Shown one piece after another: positions 15,270 through 23,456 of a stretch of DNA of 36,760 bases. Position 1 is the first letter of the stretch. Every line of letters begins with the position of its first letter. The DNA lies in assembly GCA_934573735.1 (NCBI GenBank), contig CAKTMC010000018.1, positions 1 to 36,760 on the forward strand, read 5' to 3'. Below the pieces are notes generated by a model, which ran no database searches, was not told the DNA's origin, and saw only the letters and a program-made list of their open reading frames with translations. Source of the stretch: an uncultured Oscillospiraceae bacterium. Lineage in GTDB: Bacteria > Bacillota > Clostridia > Oscillospirales > Oscillospiraceae. Made by a program: the position numbers and the translations under genes.

Positions 15270-16505
15270 TTATTCTTCCCCGGCAGCCCCCGTACCGGCA
15301 CAGAAGAAGTCCGGACCCTTTGTTTCAAACAGTATCAGCGACACGCCGAGCAAGAGGTCTGCGTGCGCGGCGGGCTCGTCGAGCGCTATCGAAAAATCCT
15401 CCTGCATACGGCGTATGCGGTAGAGTATCGTGTTGCGGTGGGTAAAAAGCGCCTCGCAGGTCATTTTCAGCGAGTGGGCGCAGGTGAGATAATAATAGAG
15501 CGTCTCGCAGTACTGCGTACCCTTCTCCCGGTCATGCTCGGCAAGGACACGCACTTCACGGGCTATAAGATCCCGGCGTCCCTCGGCTCTCTTGAGCAGC
15601 AGCGCCGTGCGAAGCTCCGCGACAGTGCAGACCTTACCGCTGTGAAAGCGAGCATCCCGCATCAGCTCCATGGCCTCATGCGCCGTCTGATAGAGCCCCG
15701 GCAGCCCATACAAATCGCAAAGCCCCTCCGAGACTACCACCTTGAGCTGAAATTCCTCCGCCAAAGCAGAAAAACCGGCGACATTATCCTTCTCATGCAA
15801 AAACAGGAACACGTCCCCGCGATACAGAAAAGAGTGCGACTCGGGGAAGCGCTTGTTTATCTCATCCTTGAGCTGACGCTTGCCGAGATATAGATTGTGA
15901 TACTCTGTCAGGTCCACAAGCGCAAAGGCGCTCGGACGTATATCCGCAAGATATGTGTTCGCGGCCTGTAGGCGAAAATACGAAGCCGAAGTAAAGCCCC
16001 CGTCCAGCAAATGCATGAGAATGTCCTCCGCCGTCTCAAAGGGCTTGTCGTGCCGGCTCGCCTCTATGAACATCTGCTTTGCCAGAATTTGCTCCACCGT
16101 CTGCCATATCTCCGCCGGAACGCTCTGCAAATGCCCGTCCACGTCCACGCAGACGAGATAGCCCAGCCTCACGCCGGCGCTTATCAGCGGCGCAAAGCGG
16201 CGGCGGTAGGCGCTGCCCCCGAGACTCACATAGTCCGCCGCCCCGGTGCTGAGCGCACGACTCTGGCTTATAAGCGCGCTTGCCTCATAGGTTATCTCGC
16301 CGTGGCGCACGGCATCCTGAAAAATCGGGTCGGCAAAGCCCAGCGGCTTGTGCTGAGCGGTGACGCGATAGGCATCGTCTATCACCATAAGCGGGCAGTC
16401 CAGCAGCTCTCCCGCGTCCGACGCAAGGCTTTTCAAATCGTCCTGCGCAAAAAAATCCGCAAGCAGCGCCTCGGTGCTGCACCTTATCCAATCGGCCTCC
16501 GCCAT
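15270..16505 (-). CDS. CdaR/PucR-family transcriptional regulator
   Basis: The product is 411 residues from the ATG at 16505, whose AAAGGAAG ribosome site is well spaced; the ATG at 16511 is too close to it. A long N-terminal sensory region (about 1-280) has a GAF-like part (Pro-Leu-Met-Val-Ile-Asp-Asp near residue 40) and a GGDEF-like middle. The C-terminal PucR-type helix-turn-helix (about 345-380) carries Thr-His-Arg-Asn-Thr-Ile-Leu-Tyr-Arg-Ile. The family activates genes for sugar diacids, purines or other carbon sources. It lies between the lacI operon and hsp20 and is monocistronic. A palindrome between its promoter and its start suggests self-regulation. Targets cannot be named. Confidence 0.88.
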   Translation of the reverse strand: MAEADWIRCSTEALLADFFAQDDLKSLASDAGELLDCPLMVIDDAYRVTAQHKPLGFADPIFQDAVRHGEITYEASALISQSRALSTGAADYVSLGGSAYRRRFAPLISAGVRLGYLVCVDVDGHLQSVPAEIWQTVEQILAKQMFIEASRHDKPFETAEDILMHLLDGGFTSASYFRLQAANTYLADIRPSAFALVDLTEYHNLYLGKRQLKDEINKRFPESHSFLYRGDVFLFLHEKDNVAGFSALAEEFQLKVVVSEGLCDLYGLPGLYQTAHEAMELMRDARFHSGKVCTVAELRTALLLKRAEGRRDLIAREVRVLAEHDREKGTQYCETLYYYLTCAHSLKMTCEALFTHRNTILYRIRRMQEDFSIALDEPAAHADLLLGVSLILFETKGPDFFCAGTGAAGEE

Positions 16506-16525
16506 GAACATCTTCCTTTCAAGCT

Positions 16526-16542
16526 TTGTGCTGACAGCACAA
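16526..16542. promoter_or_regulatory. palindrome in the cdaR-type leader, probable operator
   Basis: TTGTGCTG, central A, CAGCACAA: exact 8-base arms. It lies 15-31 bases downstream of the -10 box on the minus strand and just before the ribosome site. One half-site, CAGCACAA, recurs at 16653-16660 in the hsp20 leader. Confidence 0.5.
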
Positions 16543-16556
16543 GCGATTTTTGTTTT

Positions 16557-16585
16557 ATTGTACTACCGGCTTATTGTGATTTCAA
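16557..16585 (-). promoter_or_regulatory. sigma-A promoter of the CdaR/PucR-type regulator
   Basis: On the minus strand TTGAAA (16580-16585), 17 bases, TACAAT (16557-16562). Both boxes are one mismatch from consensus. Confidence 0.75.
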
Positions 16586-16742
16586 GCAAAATGAATAAAA
16601 TAATGCTTGTAAAAAGAAGAAGTTAATAAAAGGCGCGTAGGCTTTAGCCTCACAGCACAAAGCATGATGTATGTATTCAGACAATTTCTTATCTCTCAGA
16701 GTAGATTATAAATTATAAAAAAATATTTTGGAGGCGTTTATT

Positions 16743-17177
16743 ATGGTACCCAGCATTTATGGTGAAAATATGTTTGATGATTTCTTTGGTTCTCCGTTCT
16801 TCGGCGGTCACGATTCGCTGTTCGGCAAGCACGCAAGAAACCTCATGAAGACCGATATCCGCGAGACGGACGACGCAAAGGCATACAGATTTGCCGTTGA
16901 GCTGCCCGGCTTCAAGAAGGACGAGATAAGCCTCGACATCAAGGACGGCTACATGAGCATCAACGCCGCAAAGGGTCTTGACAAGGACGAGGAGGACAAG
17001 AAGGGTCGAGTTCTTCGTCAGGAGCGTTACGCCGGGGCTTGCTCCCGCAGCTTCTATGTCGGCAACGTAAAGCCCGAGGATGTCAAGGCAAAGTATGAGT
17101 CCGGCGTTCTGACCGTCATCGTCCCGAAGGAGGACGTGAAGAAGCTCTCCTCCGGCAGCGCCATTGCAATCGAATAA
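16743..17177 (+). CDS. small heat-shock protein (Hsp20/alpha-crystallin)
   Basis: The product is 144 residues from the ATG at 16743, which follows TTGGAGG; the in-frame TTG at 16728 is part of that ribosome site. The alpha-crystallin domain (about residues 38-130) has Val-Glu-Leu-Pro-Gly-Phe-Lys-Lys-Asp-Glu-Ile and the late Gly-Val-Leu-Thr-Val-Ile-Val-Pro-Lys. The C-terminal Ile-Ala-Ile anchors neighbouring subunits in oligomers. It acts as an ATP-independent holdase in the cytosol. No CIRCE element or clear promoter was found in the AT-rich 16586-16742 leader. It is monocistronic, closed by the terminator at 17190-17222, and is next to a trigger-factor-like gene, giving two chaperone-type genes in a row. 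Confidence 0.95.
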   Translation: MVPSIYGENMFDDFFGSPFFGGHDSLFGKHARNLMKTDIRETDDAKAYRFAVELPGFKKDEISLDIKDGYMSINAAKGLDKDEEDKKGRVLRQERYAGACSRSFYVGNVKPEDVKAKYESGVLTVIVPKEDVKKLSSGSAIAIE

Positions 17178-17189
17178 GCTTCAAGCATG

Positions 17190-17222
17190 CCTCCGCCTGT
17201 AAAAACAGGCGGAGGTTTTTTT
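17190..17222 (+). terminator. hsp20 terminator
   Basis: CCTCCGCCTGT (17190-17200), loop AAAA, ACAGGCGGAGG (17205-17215), then seven T residues (17216-17222). This is a textbook intrinsic terminator. Confidence 0.93.
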
Positions 17223-17261
17223 GTCCGGTTTTTTACAGCTCCTGATTATTTTCAGGGGCTA

Positions 17262-17290
17262 TTGTATTTTGTTAGAAAATGAGCTATATT
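17262..17290 (+). promoter_or_regulatory. possible promoter of the chaperone/thiol-redox cassette
   Basis: TTGTAT (17262-17267), 17 bases, TATATT (17285-17290). The -35 is poor. An imperfect dyad, ATGAG/CTCAT (17279-17299), overlaps the -10 and could be an operator. Confidence 0.35.
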
Positions 17291-17398
17291 AGTACTCATG
17301 CTGCATACCTTTATTAAAATAGTATGTTTTAGTATATTTCCCGCGTGCCGAGCTCTGCTGCGGCGTATGCGGAAGGCTATAAGCGAGAGGAGGACCCT

Positions 17399-18286
17399 AT
17401 GAAAGGATCTGTAAGTAAGCTGTGCGATATTGACAGCATCGCCATACCCGAGGAGCTGTTGAAGGTCAGCGTTGACGAAAGCTGCATTGAGGACGGGCTG
17501 AGAGCTCTGTCCCTGCGCTACGCGGCGGAGACTGCGGCCGAGACCGTGGAGACCGGCGACATAGTGCATTGCCGCGCCGACAAGACCTCCTACCCCGACG
17601 GAAGAACGATACTCATTTTCACCGGCGCAAATCTCCCCGGTGCGGAGGAGGCCGCCGCAAGCGCTATCGGCAAGCGAGTGGGCGAAGGCTTCAGCGCACG
17701 GCTGTTTGAGAAAAACGCTGAGCTTTGCGTTGAGAAAATCGTCCGTCTCATTCCTGCCGAGGTAAACGACGCTCTGATTGCCGCCCTCGGCATCGAGAAT
17801 GTCTCCACCGTGGACGAGTACCGCGAGTATCTGCGCGTAAAGGTCATCGCCGACAAGCGCCGCGACTGTCATAAGGCCGTTATCCATCATCTCATGGATA
17901 CGCTCATAAAAGAGAGCGAATACAGCTATGACGAGACGGAGCTTGAGCAGTTCATTTCCCGGAGCGCGGAGAGCATCGCCGCCGAATACGCGGAAATGGG
18001 CATCGAGGCAAGCCCCGAGGAGATACGCGAGGACGTGCTCGGTCAGCAGAAGCAGAGCTGGCTTGCCGAGGAGTTCTGCCGCAGCCACGGCATTGAGATA
18101 GACGAGGCGCAGCTTTCGGAGTCCGCCGACCAGATGCTTGAGATGATGCAGCTTCTGGGCGAGGAGCTTCCCCCGCGTGAGGAGATTATCGAGATGTCCC
18201 GTCAGAATATGTGCCTTGACGAGCTGTTCAACTACATGGACGGCATAGTCGCCAAGAGAATGGGAGGTTCCAATGGCAACGCTTGA
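17399..18286 (+). CDS. trigger factor-like chaperone/PPIase-type protein
   Basis: The product is 295 residues from the ATG at 17399, which has an AGAGGAGGA ribosome site; the longer frame from 17345 lacks one. Residues of about 45-130 resemble the FKBP-type middle domain of trigger factor (Glu-Thr-Gly-Asp-Ile-Val-His, then Gly-Ala-Asn-Leu-Pro-Gly-Ala-Glu and Gly-Lys-Arg-Val-Gly-Glu-Gly-Phe). The rest is a long acidic helical region like trigger factor's C-terminal cradle. The N-terminal ribosome-binding domain of true trigger factor (about 430 residues in total) is missing, so it probably does not dock on ribosomes in the standard way. The 3' end overlaps the thioredoxin gene by 14 bases, so the two are coupled. 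The substrate is unknown; a dedicated folding helper for redox-sensitive clients is an inference. Confidence 0.75.
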   Translation: MKGSVSKLCDIDSIAIPEELLKVSVDESCIEDGLRALSLRYAAETAAETVETGDIVHCRADKTSYPDGRTILIFTGANLPGAEEAAASAIGKRVGEGFSARLFEKNAELCVEKIVRLIPAEVNDALIAALGIENVSTVDEYREYLRVKVIADKRRDCHKAVIHHLMDTLIKESEYSYDETELEQFISRSAESIAAEYAEMGIEASPEEIREDVLGQQKQSWLAEEFCRSHGIEIDEAQLSESADQMLEMMQLLGEELPPREEIIEMSRQNMCLDELFNYMDGIVAKRMGGSNGNA

Positions 18287-18590
18287 GCTTAAAGAACATG
18301 AATGGCAGGAGTTTTCGCAGGCTGAATACGCCGTCATCGACTGCTACGGTCAAAACTGCTCCGCCTGCGTGATGCTTGCACCCATATATGACGCTGTCGC
18401 CGACGAGCTGGCGGGCGTTTCCTTCGGCCGTATCGACATCTCGGTCTATCCCGAGGTCGCCGACAAGTACGGCATAAACGCAATGCCGACCCTGCTGTTT
18501 TTCAGAAAGGGCGAGCTTATAAGCAAGGCAACCGGCAGCATGGAGCGTGAGGAGCTTTTAGGGCTCATCTCGGCGCTGCTGTATCAGTAA
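18273..18590 (+). CDS. thioredoxin-family protein with Cys-Ser-Ala-Cys active site
   Basis: The product is 105 residues, one thioredoxin fold, without a signal peptide. The active site is Asn-Cys29-Ser-Ala-Cys32 rather than the Trp-Cys-Gly-Pro-Cys of standard thioredoxin. The cis-proline loop Ala-Met-Pro72-Thr is kept. A non-standard CxxC with no preceding Trp suggests a different redox potential or partner. The gene starts inside the end of the trigger-factor-like gene (AGGTTCC region, 14-base overlap). It is followed 14 bases later by a ferredoxin-thioredoxin-reductase-like gene, its likely reducing partner. Confidence 0.92.
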   Translation: MATLELKEHEWQEFSQAEYAVIDCYGQNCSACVMLAPIYDAVADELAGVSFGRIDISVYPEVADKYGINAMPTLLFFRKGELISKATGSMEREELLGLISALLYQ

Positions 18591-18604
18591 GGGGAGGTGT
18601 AAAA

Positions 18605-18805
18605 ATGGGAAAAATCCGTCTCAACGACGACAGAGAGACTGTCGCAAGAGTTAAAGAGGGTCTGAAGCGCACCGGCGGCTACTGCCCCTGCCGTCTGGAG
18701 CAAAAGCCCGAATACAAGTGCATCTGCGAGGAGTTCAAGGCGCAGATACAGGACCCCGACTTTGAGGGCTACTGCCACTGTCGGCTTTATTATAAGGAAA
18801 AATAA
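18605..18805 (+). CDS. mini ferredoxin-thioredoxin reductase catalytic-chain-like protein
   Basis: The product is 66 residues with three paired-cysteine motifs: Cys27-Pro-Cys29, Cys39-Ile-Cys41 and Cys57-His-Cys59. This is the set found in the catalytic (beta) subunit of ferredoxin:thioredoxin reductase, where four cysteines hold a 4Fe-4S cluster, two form the redox disulfide, and the His of CHC sits beside it. Plant-type beta chains are about 110 residues with different spacing, so this is a short bacterial form. No variable (alpha) chain gene is nearby. The ribosome site (GGGGAGG) overlaps the end of the thioredoxin gene region. Likely role: pass electrons from ferredoxin to the adjacent thioredoxin. 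Confidence 0.85.
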   Translation: MGKIRLNDDRETVARVKEGLKRTGGYCPCRLEQKPEYKCICEEFKAQIQDPDFEGYCHCRLYYKEK

Positions 18806-18833
18806 AAATATTATTTCAGGGAGAAGATCTGCA

Positions 18834-19919
18834 ATGAAAAAGATTATTTGTCTCGCCATCGTTCTGGCCTTGGCACTGTCTCTGACCGGCTGCGGTCTGT
18901 TCAGCGATAATTCCATCGTAAAGCTTGACGACGCTTATACGCACAACGACCCGAGCGGTCTCAAGTACGACCAGCGTCTCGTGCTCAAAAACGACAACTT
19001 CGGCGCCACTCTTGAGGAGTTCGTCAATGCCGCCGCCTATCCCGACACCATGGTATATGACGCCGACGGCAACATGATAGGTCTTTATAACTATGACGAG
19101 AGCACCGGTCTTGCCTCCGGCTGGTTTAACATGAGTGACGGCAGCTACACCGAGTTTGCAGCAGGTGAAGAGGTCGATCTCGGCAAGCCCGACCCCTCCA
19201 TGATGATAAGCATCCCCGGCAGCACGGCTCTCTACTTCGTTGTTTACGGCAACGAGGGCAGCGCGGTCGAGGCATATATGTACCTCACCATGAGCGATGC
19301 CTCCGCAAAGGACAGCGTCATCTCCGCAATGGATATGGCCTTCGGCGAGCCTCTGACCGAGACGAGCAGCACCGTTCTCTCCGCCGTTCAGGACAAGGAT
19401 TATATCGCGGCTCAGTTTGAGGACATGGAGCTCTACGGTCTGAGCTACGATGTCAAGGACGCCGAGGCATATGCCGACTTTCTCACCATTGCCTACGGTG
19501 TGCACAGCTACGGCGGCGTCAACCCCTACACTCCCTATGAGGGGCACAGCGACCCCGAGGGACTTGACTTTGACCAGCTTGTGACCCTCAGCGGCTCCGG
19601 TGAGGCGGCAGTCGAGGAGGCATACATCAAGGATATCTCCTCCATGACCGACTACATCTACGGCAAGGACGGTATTGTCGTCGCGCAGTACACCTATTAT
19701 GAGTGCCCCAGCAAGGAGGCGGCCGATACGCTTATGGACGCGGGTCAGTTCATTCACCCCGTCCGCGTGTCCGATACCGTTATCCTGAGCTCTCACGACG
19801 GGCAGGAGATGGACGATCTTCTGAACACCTACATAGGCTACAGCGTTCTCAAGGACAAGTCCGTTGACGACTATGTAAGAATGCTTCAGGAAACCTATTT
19901 CACCGTCATCTGCGGCTAA
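18834..19919 (+). CDS. predicted lipoprotein with a two-fold internal repeat
   Basis: The product is 361 residues from the ATG at 18834 (AGGGAG site). The signal peptide (1-19) ends in a lipobox, Leu-Thr-Gly-Cys20, so the mature protein should be anchored outside the membrane. Two halves echo each other. Asp-Pro-Ser-Gly-Leu-Lys-Tyr-Asp-Gln (starting about residue 40) is matched later by Asp-Pro-Glu-Gly-Leu-Asp-Phe-Asp-Gln, each followed by a strand, a helix and a Tyr-Asp/Gly-Lys-Asp-Gly turn. The protein is acidic and rich in Tyr and Asp. No known family is recognised. It is 28 bases after the FTR-like gene and probably shares its transcript, yet it lies in a different compartment. Confidence 0.8.
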   Translation: MKKIICLAIVLALALSLTGCGLFSDNSIVKLDDAYTHNDPSGLKYDQRLVLKNDNFGATLEEFVNAAAYPDTMVYDADGNMIGLYNYDESTGLASGWFNMSDGSYTEFAAGEEVDLGKPDPSMMISIPGSTALYFVVYGNEGSAVEAYMYLTMSDASAKDSVISAMDMAFGEPLTETSSTVLSAVQDKDYIAAQFEDMELYGLSYDVKDAEAYADFLTIAYGVHSYGGVNPYTPYEGHSDPEGLDFDQLVTLSGSGEAAVEEAYIKDISSMTDYIYGKDGIVVAQYTYYECPSKEAADTLMDAGQFIHPVRVSDTVILSSHDGQEMDDLLNTYIGYSVLKDKSVDDYVRMLQETYFTVICG

Positions 19920-19926
19920 GCCTTCG

Positions 19927-19975
19927 CGGACGCCATATAGCCAAATAAGGGCCTATGGCGTCCGTATGCTATAAT
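19927..19975 (+). promoter_or_regulatory. hairpin followed by an extended -10 before the ABC exporter genes
   Basis: CGGACGCCATA (19927-19937) pairs with TATGGCGTCCG (19954-19964), an 11-bp stem without a T-run. It ends just before TGCTATAAT (19967-19975), a TGnTATAAT extended -10. No good -35 is present. The hairpin may end or stabilise the lipoprotein transcript, and the -10 may start the exporter transcript. Confidence 0.5.
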
Positions 19976-20003
19976 CAAGCCTTGCCTACTCAGGAGAAAT
20001 GTA

Positions 20004-21746
20004 ATGAATAAAGTGAACAAAAACCCAGGCTCGGGCTCGTGGCGCGCCCTGTTCAGGACGCTTAAAATGCTGCATCTGCCCTGGGGCTGGATCGCTGTCG
20101 GCCTTGCGCTTAATCTGGGCTTCAACTCCCTCTTGCTCGAGCTGCCGAACACCACCGCAAGCCTCATGAGCGGCGAGATAAGCGGAAGCGCTGTGTCTAA
20201 GGCGATAGTTTATTATGTCATGCTCGGCCTCATGTCCGCCGTCGCGGTCGCAGGCCGTGTTCAGGCGCAGGCATACAGCGTGCGCTGTGCGCGCGGACGC
20301 ATCTGGGACAAGATGCTCGGGCTGCGCATGGAGTTTTTTGACCGCAACGACCCCTCGGATCTGATGAGCGCCATCGTAAACGACGCGGGCAACGCCGTCA
20401 ATAACTTTGTAAATATAATAGTTTTCCTCATCCCGGACTTATATTATATTATCATGGCGCTGCTGCGCATAAACCGCTATCATTGGATACTCGCCGTATC
20501 CTGCTTTGCCATGCTCCCGCTCAAGTATCTCTATGCGCTGATAATGGGCCGCCGCGTGCAGGTAAGCACCACGAGACTTTATGAGCGCATCGGCTCGCTC
20601 ACAAGCTATCTTGCCGACAGGATAAATCATCTCCCGCTCATCAAGACCTATACAAACGAGGCCGCGGAGGACGAAAACGGCAAGGCCGCCGCGCAAAAGC
20701 TGCTTGAGGCAAACATGAAGCTTGTGCATCTGGACAACATGGCAACCGCCATCACCTCCGTCATCGGCATCCTGCAAAAATTTGTCGTCGTTGTGGTCGC
20801 GGTCATTTTGCTCCAGCAAAAGAAGATAGACCTTGCCATGTGGCTTGCCTTCTTCCTCTTCTCGCAAAACCTCTTTCCCACCATGGACTCGCTCTTTGAC
20901 ACATGGATACGCATCAAGAGCGTCCACGGCAGCTTCCGCCGTATCGTCGAGATAATGGACGGGCAGAGCGAATGCCGCGATGAGGCCAAGCCCTTCCCCG
21001 AAAACGGCGGCATTTCCTTTGAAAACGTCAGCTTCACATACCCCGAAACGGAGTCCCCCGCGCTTAAAAACGTCTCCTTTGACATTCCGCGCGGCAGCTC
21101 CGTTGCCATTGTCGGTCTGTGCGGCAGCGGCAAAACCACCACCGTCAGTATGCTTGAGCGCTTTTATATGCCCGATGAGGGGCGCGTTTGCCTCGGCGGC
21201 GTCGATATTAACGAGCTTTCCCTCTCCGACTACCGGCGGCACTTTGCATATGTGCAGCAGGGCGCCGACGTATTCGGCGGCACTCTGCGCGAGGCGCTGT
21301 GCTACGGCATAGAGCGCGTGATAAGCGACGAGGAGATATTTGCCGCAGCGGAAAAGACCGGCTTTGCCGAATATCTCTCCGCCTGCCCCGAGGGCCTTGA
21401 AGCAGAGCTTGCCCCGGGCGGCGGCTCCATGTCCGGCGGGCAGAGTCAGCGCCTTGTGCTGACGCGAGAGCTTCTTCGCGGCGGGGATATAATCCTCATG
21501 GACGAGCCCACCAGCGCCCTCGACGTGCGCGTTTCGGCAAAGATACAGACCACCATGAACGAGGTCTTTGCCGGCAAAACGAAAATTCTTATCACTCACG
21601 ATTTAAGCCTTGCAAGGCAGTATGATCGCATACTGGTCATGTCCGGCGGCTGCCTTGTCGGAGACGGCACGCATGACAGTCTGCTTCAAAGCTGCGAGGC
21701 ATACCGCAAAATGAACGAAATTGCGGGAGAGGAGGCAGAAGCATGA
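20004..21746 (+). CDS. ABC exporter half-transporter 1 (membrane plus ATPase)
   Basis: The product is 580 residues. Residues 1-330 form a six-helix exporter membrane domain. The ATPase half has Walker A Gly-Leu-Cys-Gly-Ser-Gly-Lys-Thr (about 370-377), signature Met-Ser-Gly-Gly-Gln (about 475), Walker B Ile-Ile-Leu-Met-Asp-Glu-Pro (about 495-501) and the switch His in Ile-Thr-His-Asp. All catalytic residues are present. The ribosome site is AGGAGAAATGTA. The stop overlaps the next ABC gene by four bases (ATGA), so the two form a heterodimeric exporter of the MsbA/LmrA-like type. Substrate unknown; lipid, drug or peptide are all possible. Confidence 0.93.
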   Translation: MNKVNKNPGSGSWRALFRTLKMLHLPWGWIAVGLALNLGFNSLLLELPNTTASLMSGEISGSAVSKAIVYYVMLGLMSAVAVAGRVQAQAYSVRCARGRIWDKMLGLRMEFFDRNDPSDLMSAIVNDAGNAVNNFVNIIVFLIPDLYYIIMALLRINRYHWILAVSCFAMLPLKYLYALIMGRRVQVSTTRLYERIGSLTSYLADRINHLPLIKTYTNEAAEDENGKAAAQKLLEANMKLVHLDNMATAITSVIGILQKFVVVVVAVILLQQKKIDLAMWLAFFLFSQNLFPTMDSLFDTWIRIKSVHGSFRRIVEIMDGQSECRDEAKPFPENGGISFENVSFTYPETESPALKNVSFDIPRGSSVAIVGLCGSGKTTTVSMLERFYMPDEGRVCLGGVDINELSLSDYRRHFAYVQQGADVFGGTLREALCYGIERVISDEEIFAAAEKTGFAEYLSACPEGLEAELAPGGGSMSGGQSQRLVLTRELLRGGDIILMDEPTSALDVRVSAKIQTTMNEVFAGKTKILITHDLSLARQYDRILVMSGGCLVGDGTHDSLLQSCEAYRKMNEIAGEEAEA

Positions 21747-23443
21747 AAAGCATAAAGCGCTATTTCGGCGTTCTCAAGGGCGTAAAGCTGCCTTGGCTGC
21801 TCATAATATGCTCCTTCGCCTTCTCCGCCGGCATGATGCGCACCGAGCTTCAGGTCGCAACAATGACGGCAAGCATAATCGACTCGAGCCAGAACGCAAT
21901 AAACACAAAGCTTTTGATGAACTATATCGAGATCGCGGCGCTTACCGCCGTTATGACCATCGCCAGTAACTATTTCACCCGCAAAATGGAGGAGGTCATA
22001 AATCTCCGCGTCAGAAGCAAGCTCTGGATGAAGATAATGCGTCTGCCCTCGCGTTATTATGACGAGGATAACGGAGACGAGCTTGTCACCCGTGTGACCT
22101 CGGATGCCTCCGCTCCGGCCTCGCTTTTCTCGATGGCCGTTTCCTTTGTGGTCTGCATCTATACGACCATCGCCGCATTCATACAGCTATACAGCTACAA
22201 TACCATTCTCGCAAACTATTCCCTGCTCATAATCCCGCTCACGCTCATAATATGCCTCATATACGGCAAGCTCATGTTCCGTCTCGGCGTTTACAGCACC
22301 GTCACGATGGCGGGAACGATTGGCTATCTTGCCGAGCGTGTGCGCAGCTTCCGCCTGATAAAAAGCGCGGTCGCGGAAAAGGCGGAGTCCGACAAGGGCA
22401 GATATAACTTCAAGCGTATGTATCTTGCCGATTTCCTGACCTGGCTCATGGTCGCAGGCTATCAGCTTGTCTCCGGGCTTTTCTCCATTATGTTTATCGT
22501 CGTTATCTTTGTCATCGGCGGCAGACTCATCCCCTCTGGTGAGGTGACGATAGGCGACTTGACGAGCTTTTACATGATAACCGGCATCGTCGGGCTTCAG
22601 CTTCTGCAATTTTTCATGAACGTCTGCTCCGTCTCCGGCATCTTCGGCACGATGAAAAAGATATCTCAGGTCATCGCCGCAGAGCCCGAGCGCAGCGAGG
22701 GAGAAAGCGTCCCCGCCCTCTGCTCCGACATTGAGTTTTCAAACGTCAGCTTCTCCTACGGCGAGGGGCGCGAGGTGCTGAAAAAGCTTGATCTCAGGAT
22801 ACCCATGGGCAAGGTCACTGCCGTCATCGGCGGAAACGGCGCGGGCAAATCGACTCTGTTTAAGATGCTCATGCGCCTCTATGAGCCGAGCTCCGGTGAA
22901 ATCCGCTTTGCAGGCGACAATATCGGCGGCTATGAGCTTGCCGACTGGCGCAGGCACTTTGCCGTCGTCTCTCAGGGCAGTCCCCTTATCGGCGGCACCG
23001 TGCGCGAAAACATCACCTACGGTCTTGAGCGCGAGGTCAGCGACGAGGAGCTTGCCGCCGTCGCAAGAGAGGCCAACTGCTATGACTGCATCATGGCAAA
23101 GCCCGGCGGCTTTGACGAGGAGGTCGGGCTTGACGGCTCAAGCTTCTCCGGCGGCCAGGGGCAGTGCATCTCCATCGCCCGCGCAATGCTGAGAAACGCC
23201 GATTACCTGCTGCTTGACGAGGCCACCAGCAACCTTGACGTGATGAGTGAGGCGCTTGTGACGGAGGCCATGGGCAAGCTCATGCGCGGCAAGACCACGG
23301 TTATGATAGCGCATAACTACGCCGCAACGCGCAGCGCAGACTATGTCGTCGTCATGAAGGACGGCGAGGTCGAGGCCGCCGGTACGCCGGAGGAGCTTCT
23401 GCGCAGCAACGAATATTATCAGATATTCGCCAAAACCATGTAA
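21743..23443 (+). CDS. ABC exporter half-transporter 2 (membrane plus ATPase)
   Basis: The product is 566 residues: an N-terminal membrane domain with six predicted helices (about 15-300), then an ATPase with Walker A Gly-Gly-Asn-Gly-Ala-Gly-Lys-Ser (about 361-368), signature Phe-Ser-Gly-Gly-Gln-Gly-Gln (about 467-473), Walker B Leu-Leu-Leu-Asp-Glu-Ala and switch His in Ile-Ala-His-Asn. It partners the upstream half-transporter. The M16C protease gene starts 13 bases after it with a GAGGTGAAAT site, so the three are likely one operon. Confidence 0.93.
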   Translation: MKSIKRYFGVLKGVKLPWLLIICSFAFSAGMMRTELQVATMTASIIDSSQNAINTKLLMNYIEIAALTAVMTIASNYFTRKMEEVINLRVRSKLWMKIMRLPSRYYDEDNGDELVTRVTSDASAPASLFSMAVSFVVCIYTTIAAFIQLYSYNTILANYSLLIIPLTLIICLIYGKLMFRLGVYSTVTMAGTIGYLAERVRSFRLIKSAVAEKAESDKGRYNFKRMYLADFLTWLMVAGYQLVSGLFSIMFIVVIFVIGGRLIPSGEVTIGDLTSFYMITGIVGLQLLQFFMNVCSVSGIFGTMKKISQVIAAEPERSEGESVPALCSDIEFSNVSFSYGEGREVLKKLDLRIPMGKVTAVIGGNGAGKSTLFKMLMRLYEPSSGEIRFAGDNIGGYELADWRRHFAVVSQGSPLIGGTVRENITYGLEREVSDEELAAVAREANCYDCIMAKPGGFDEEVGLDGSSFSGGQGQCISIARAMLRNADYLLLDEATSNLDVMSEALVTEAMGKLMRGKTTVMIAHNYAATRSADYVVVMKDGEVEAAGTPEELLRSNEYYQIFAKTM

Positions 23444-23456
23444 TACGAGGTGAAAT

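Noticed and set aside
16586..16742. CIRCE or other known heat-shock operator upstream of hsp20
   Set aside because: No TTAGCACTC-N9-GAGTGCTAA or close variant was found.
17252..18337. 361-codon open frame on the minus strand across the trigger-factor-like gene
   Set aside because: It lies opposite three genes with good ribosome sites and recognisable families. It has no ribosome site and low-complexity Leu/Ala/His content typical of antisense frames in GC-rich coding DNA.
18816..19796. 326-codon minus-strand frame opposite the lipoprotein
   Set aside because: Gly/Val/Asp-rich antisense shadow; the plus strand has signal peptide, lipobox and ribosome site.
20439..21599. 386-codon minus-strand frame opposite the first ABC gene
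   Set aside because: The plus-strand frame has full ABC motifs; the antisense product matches nothing.
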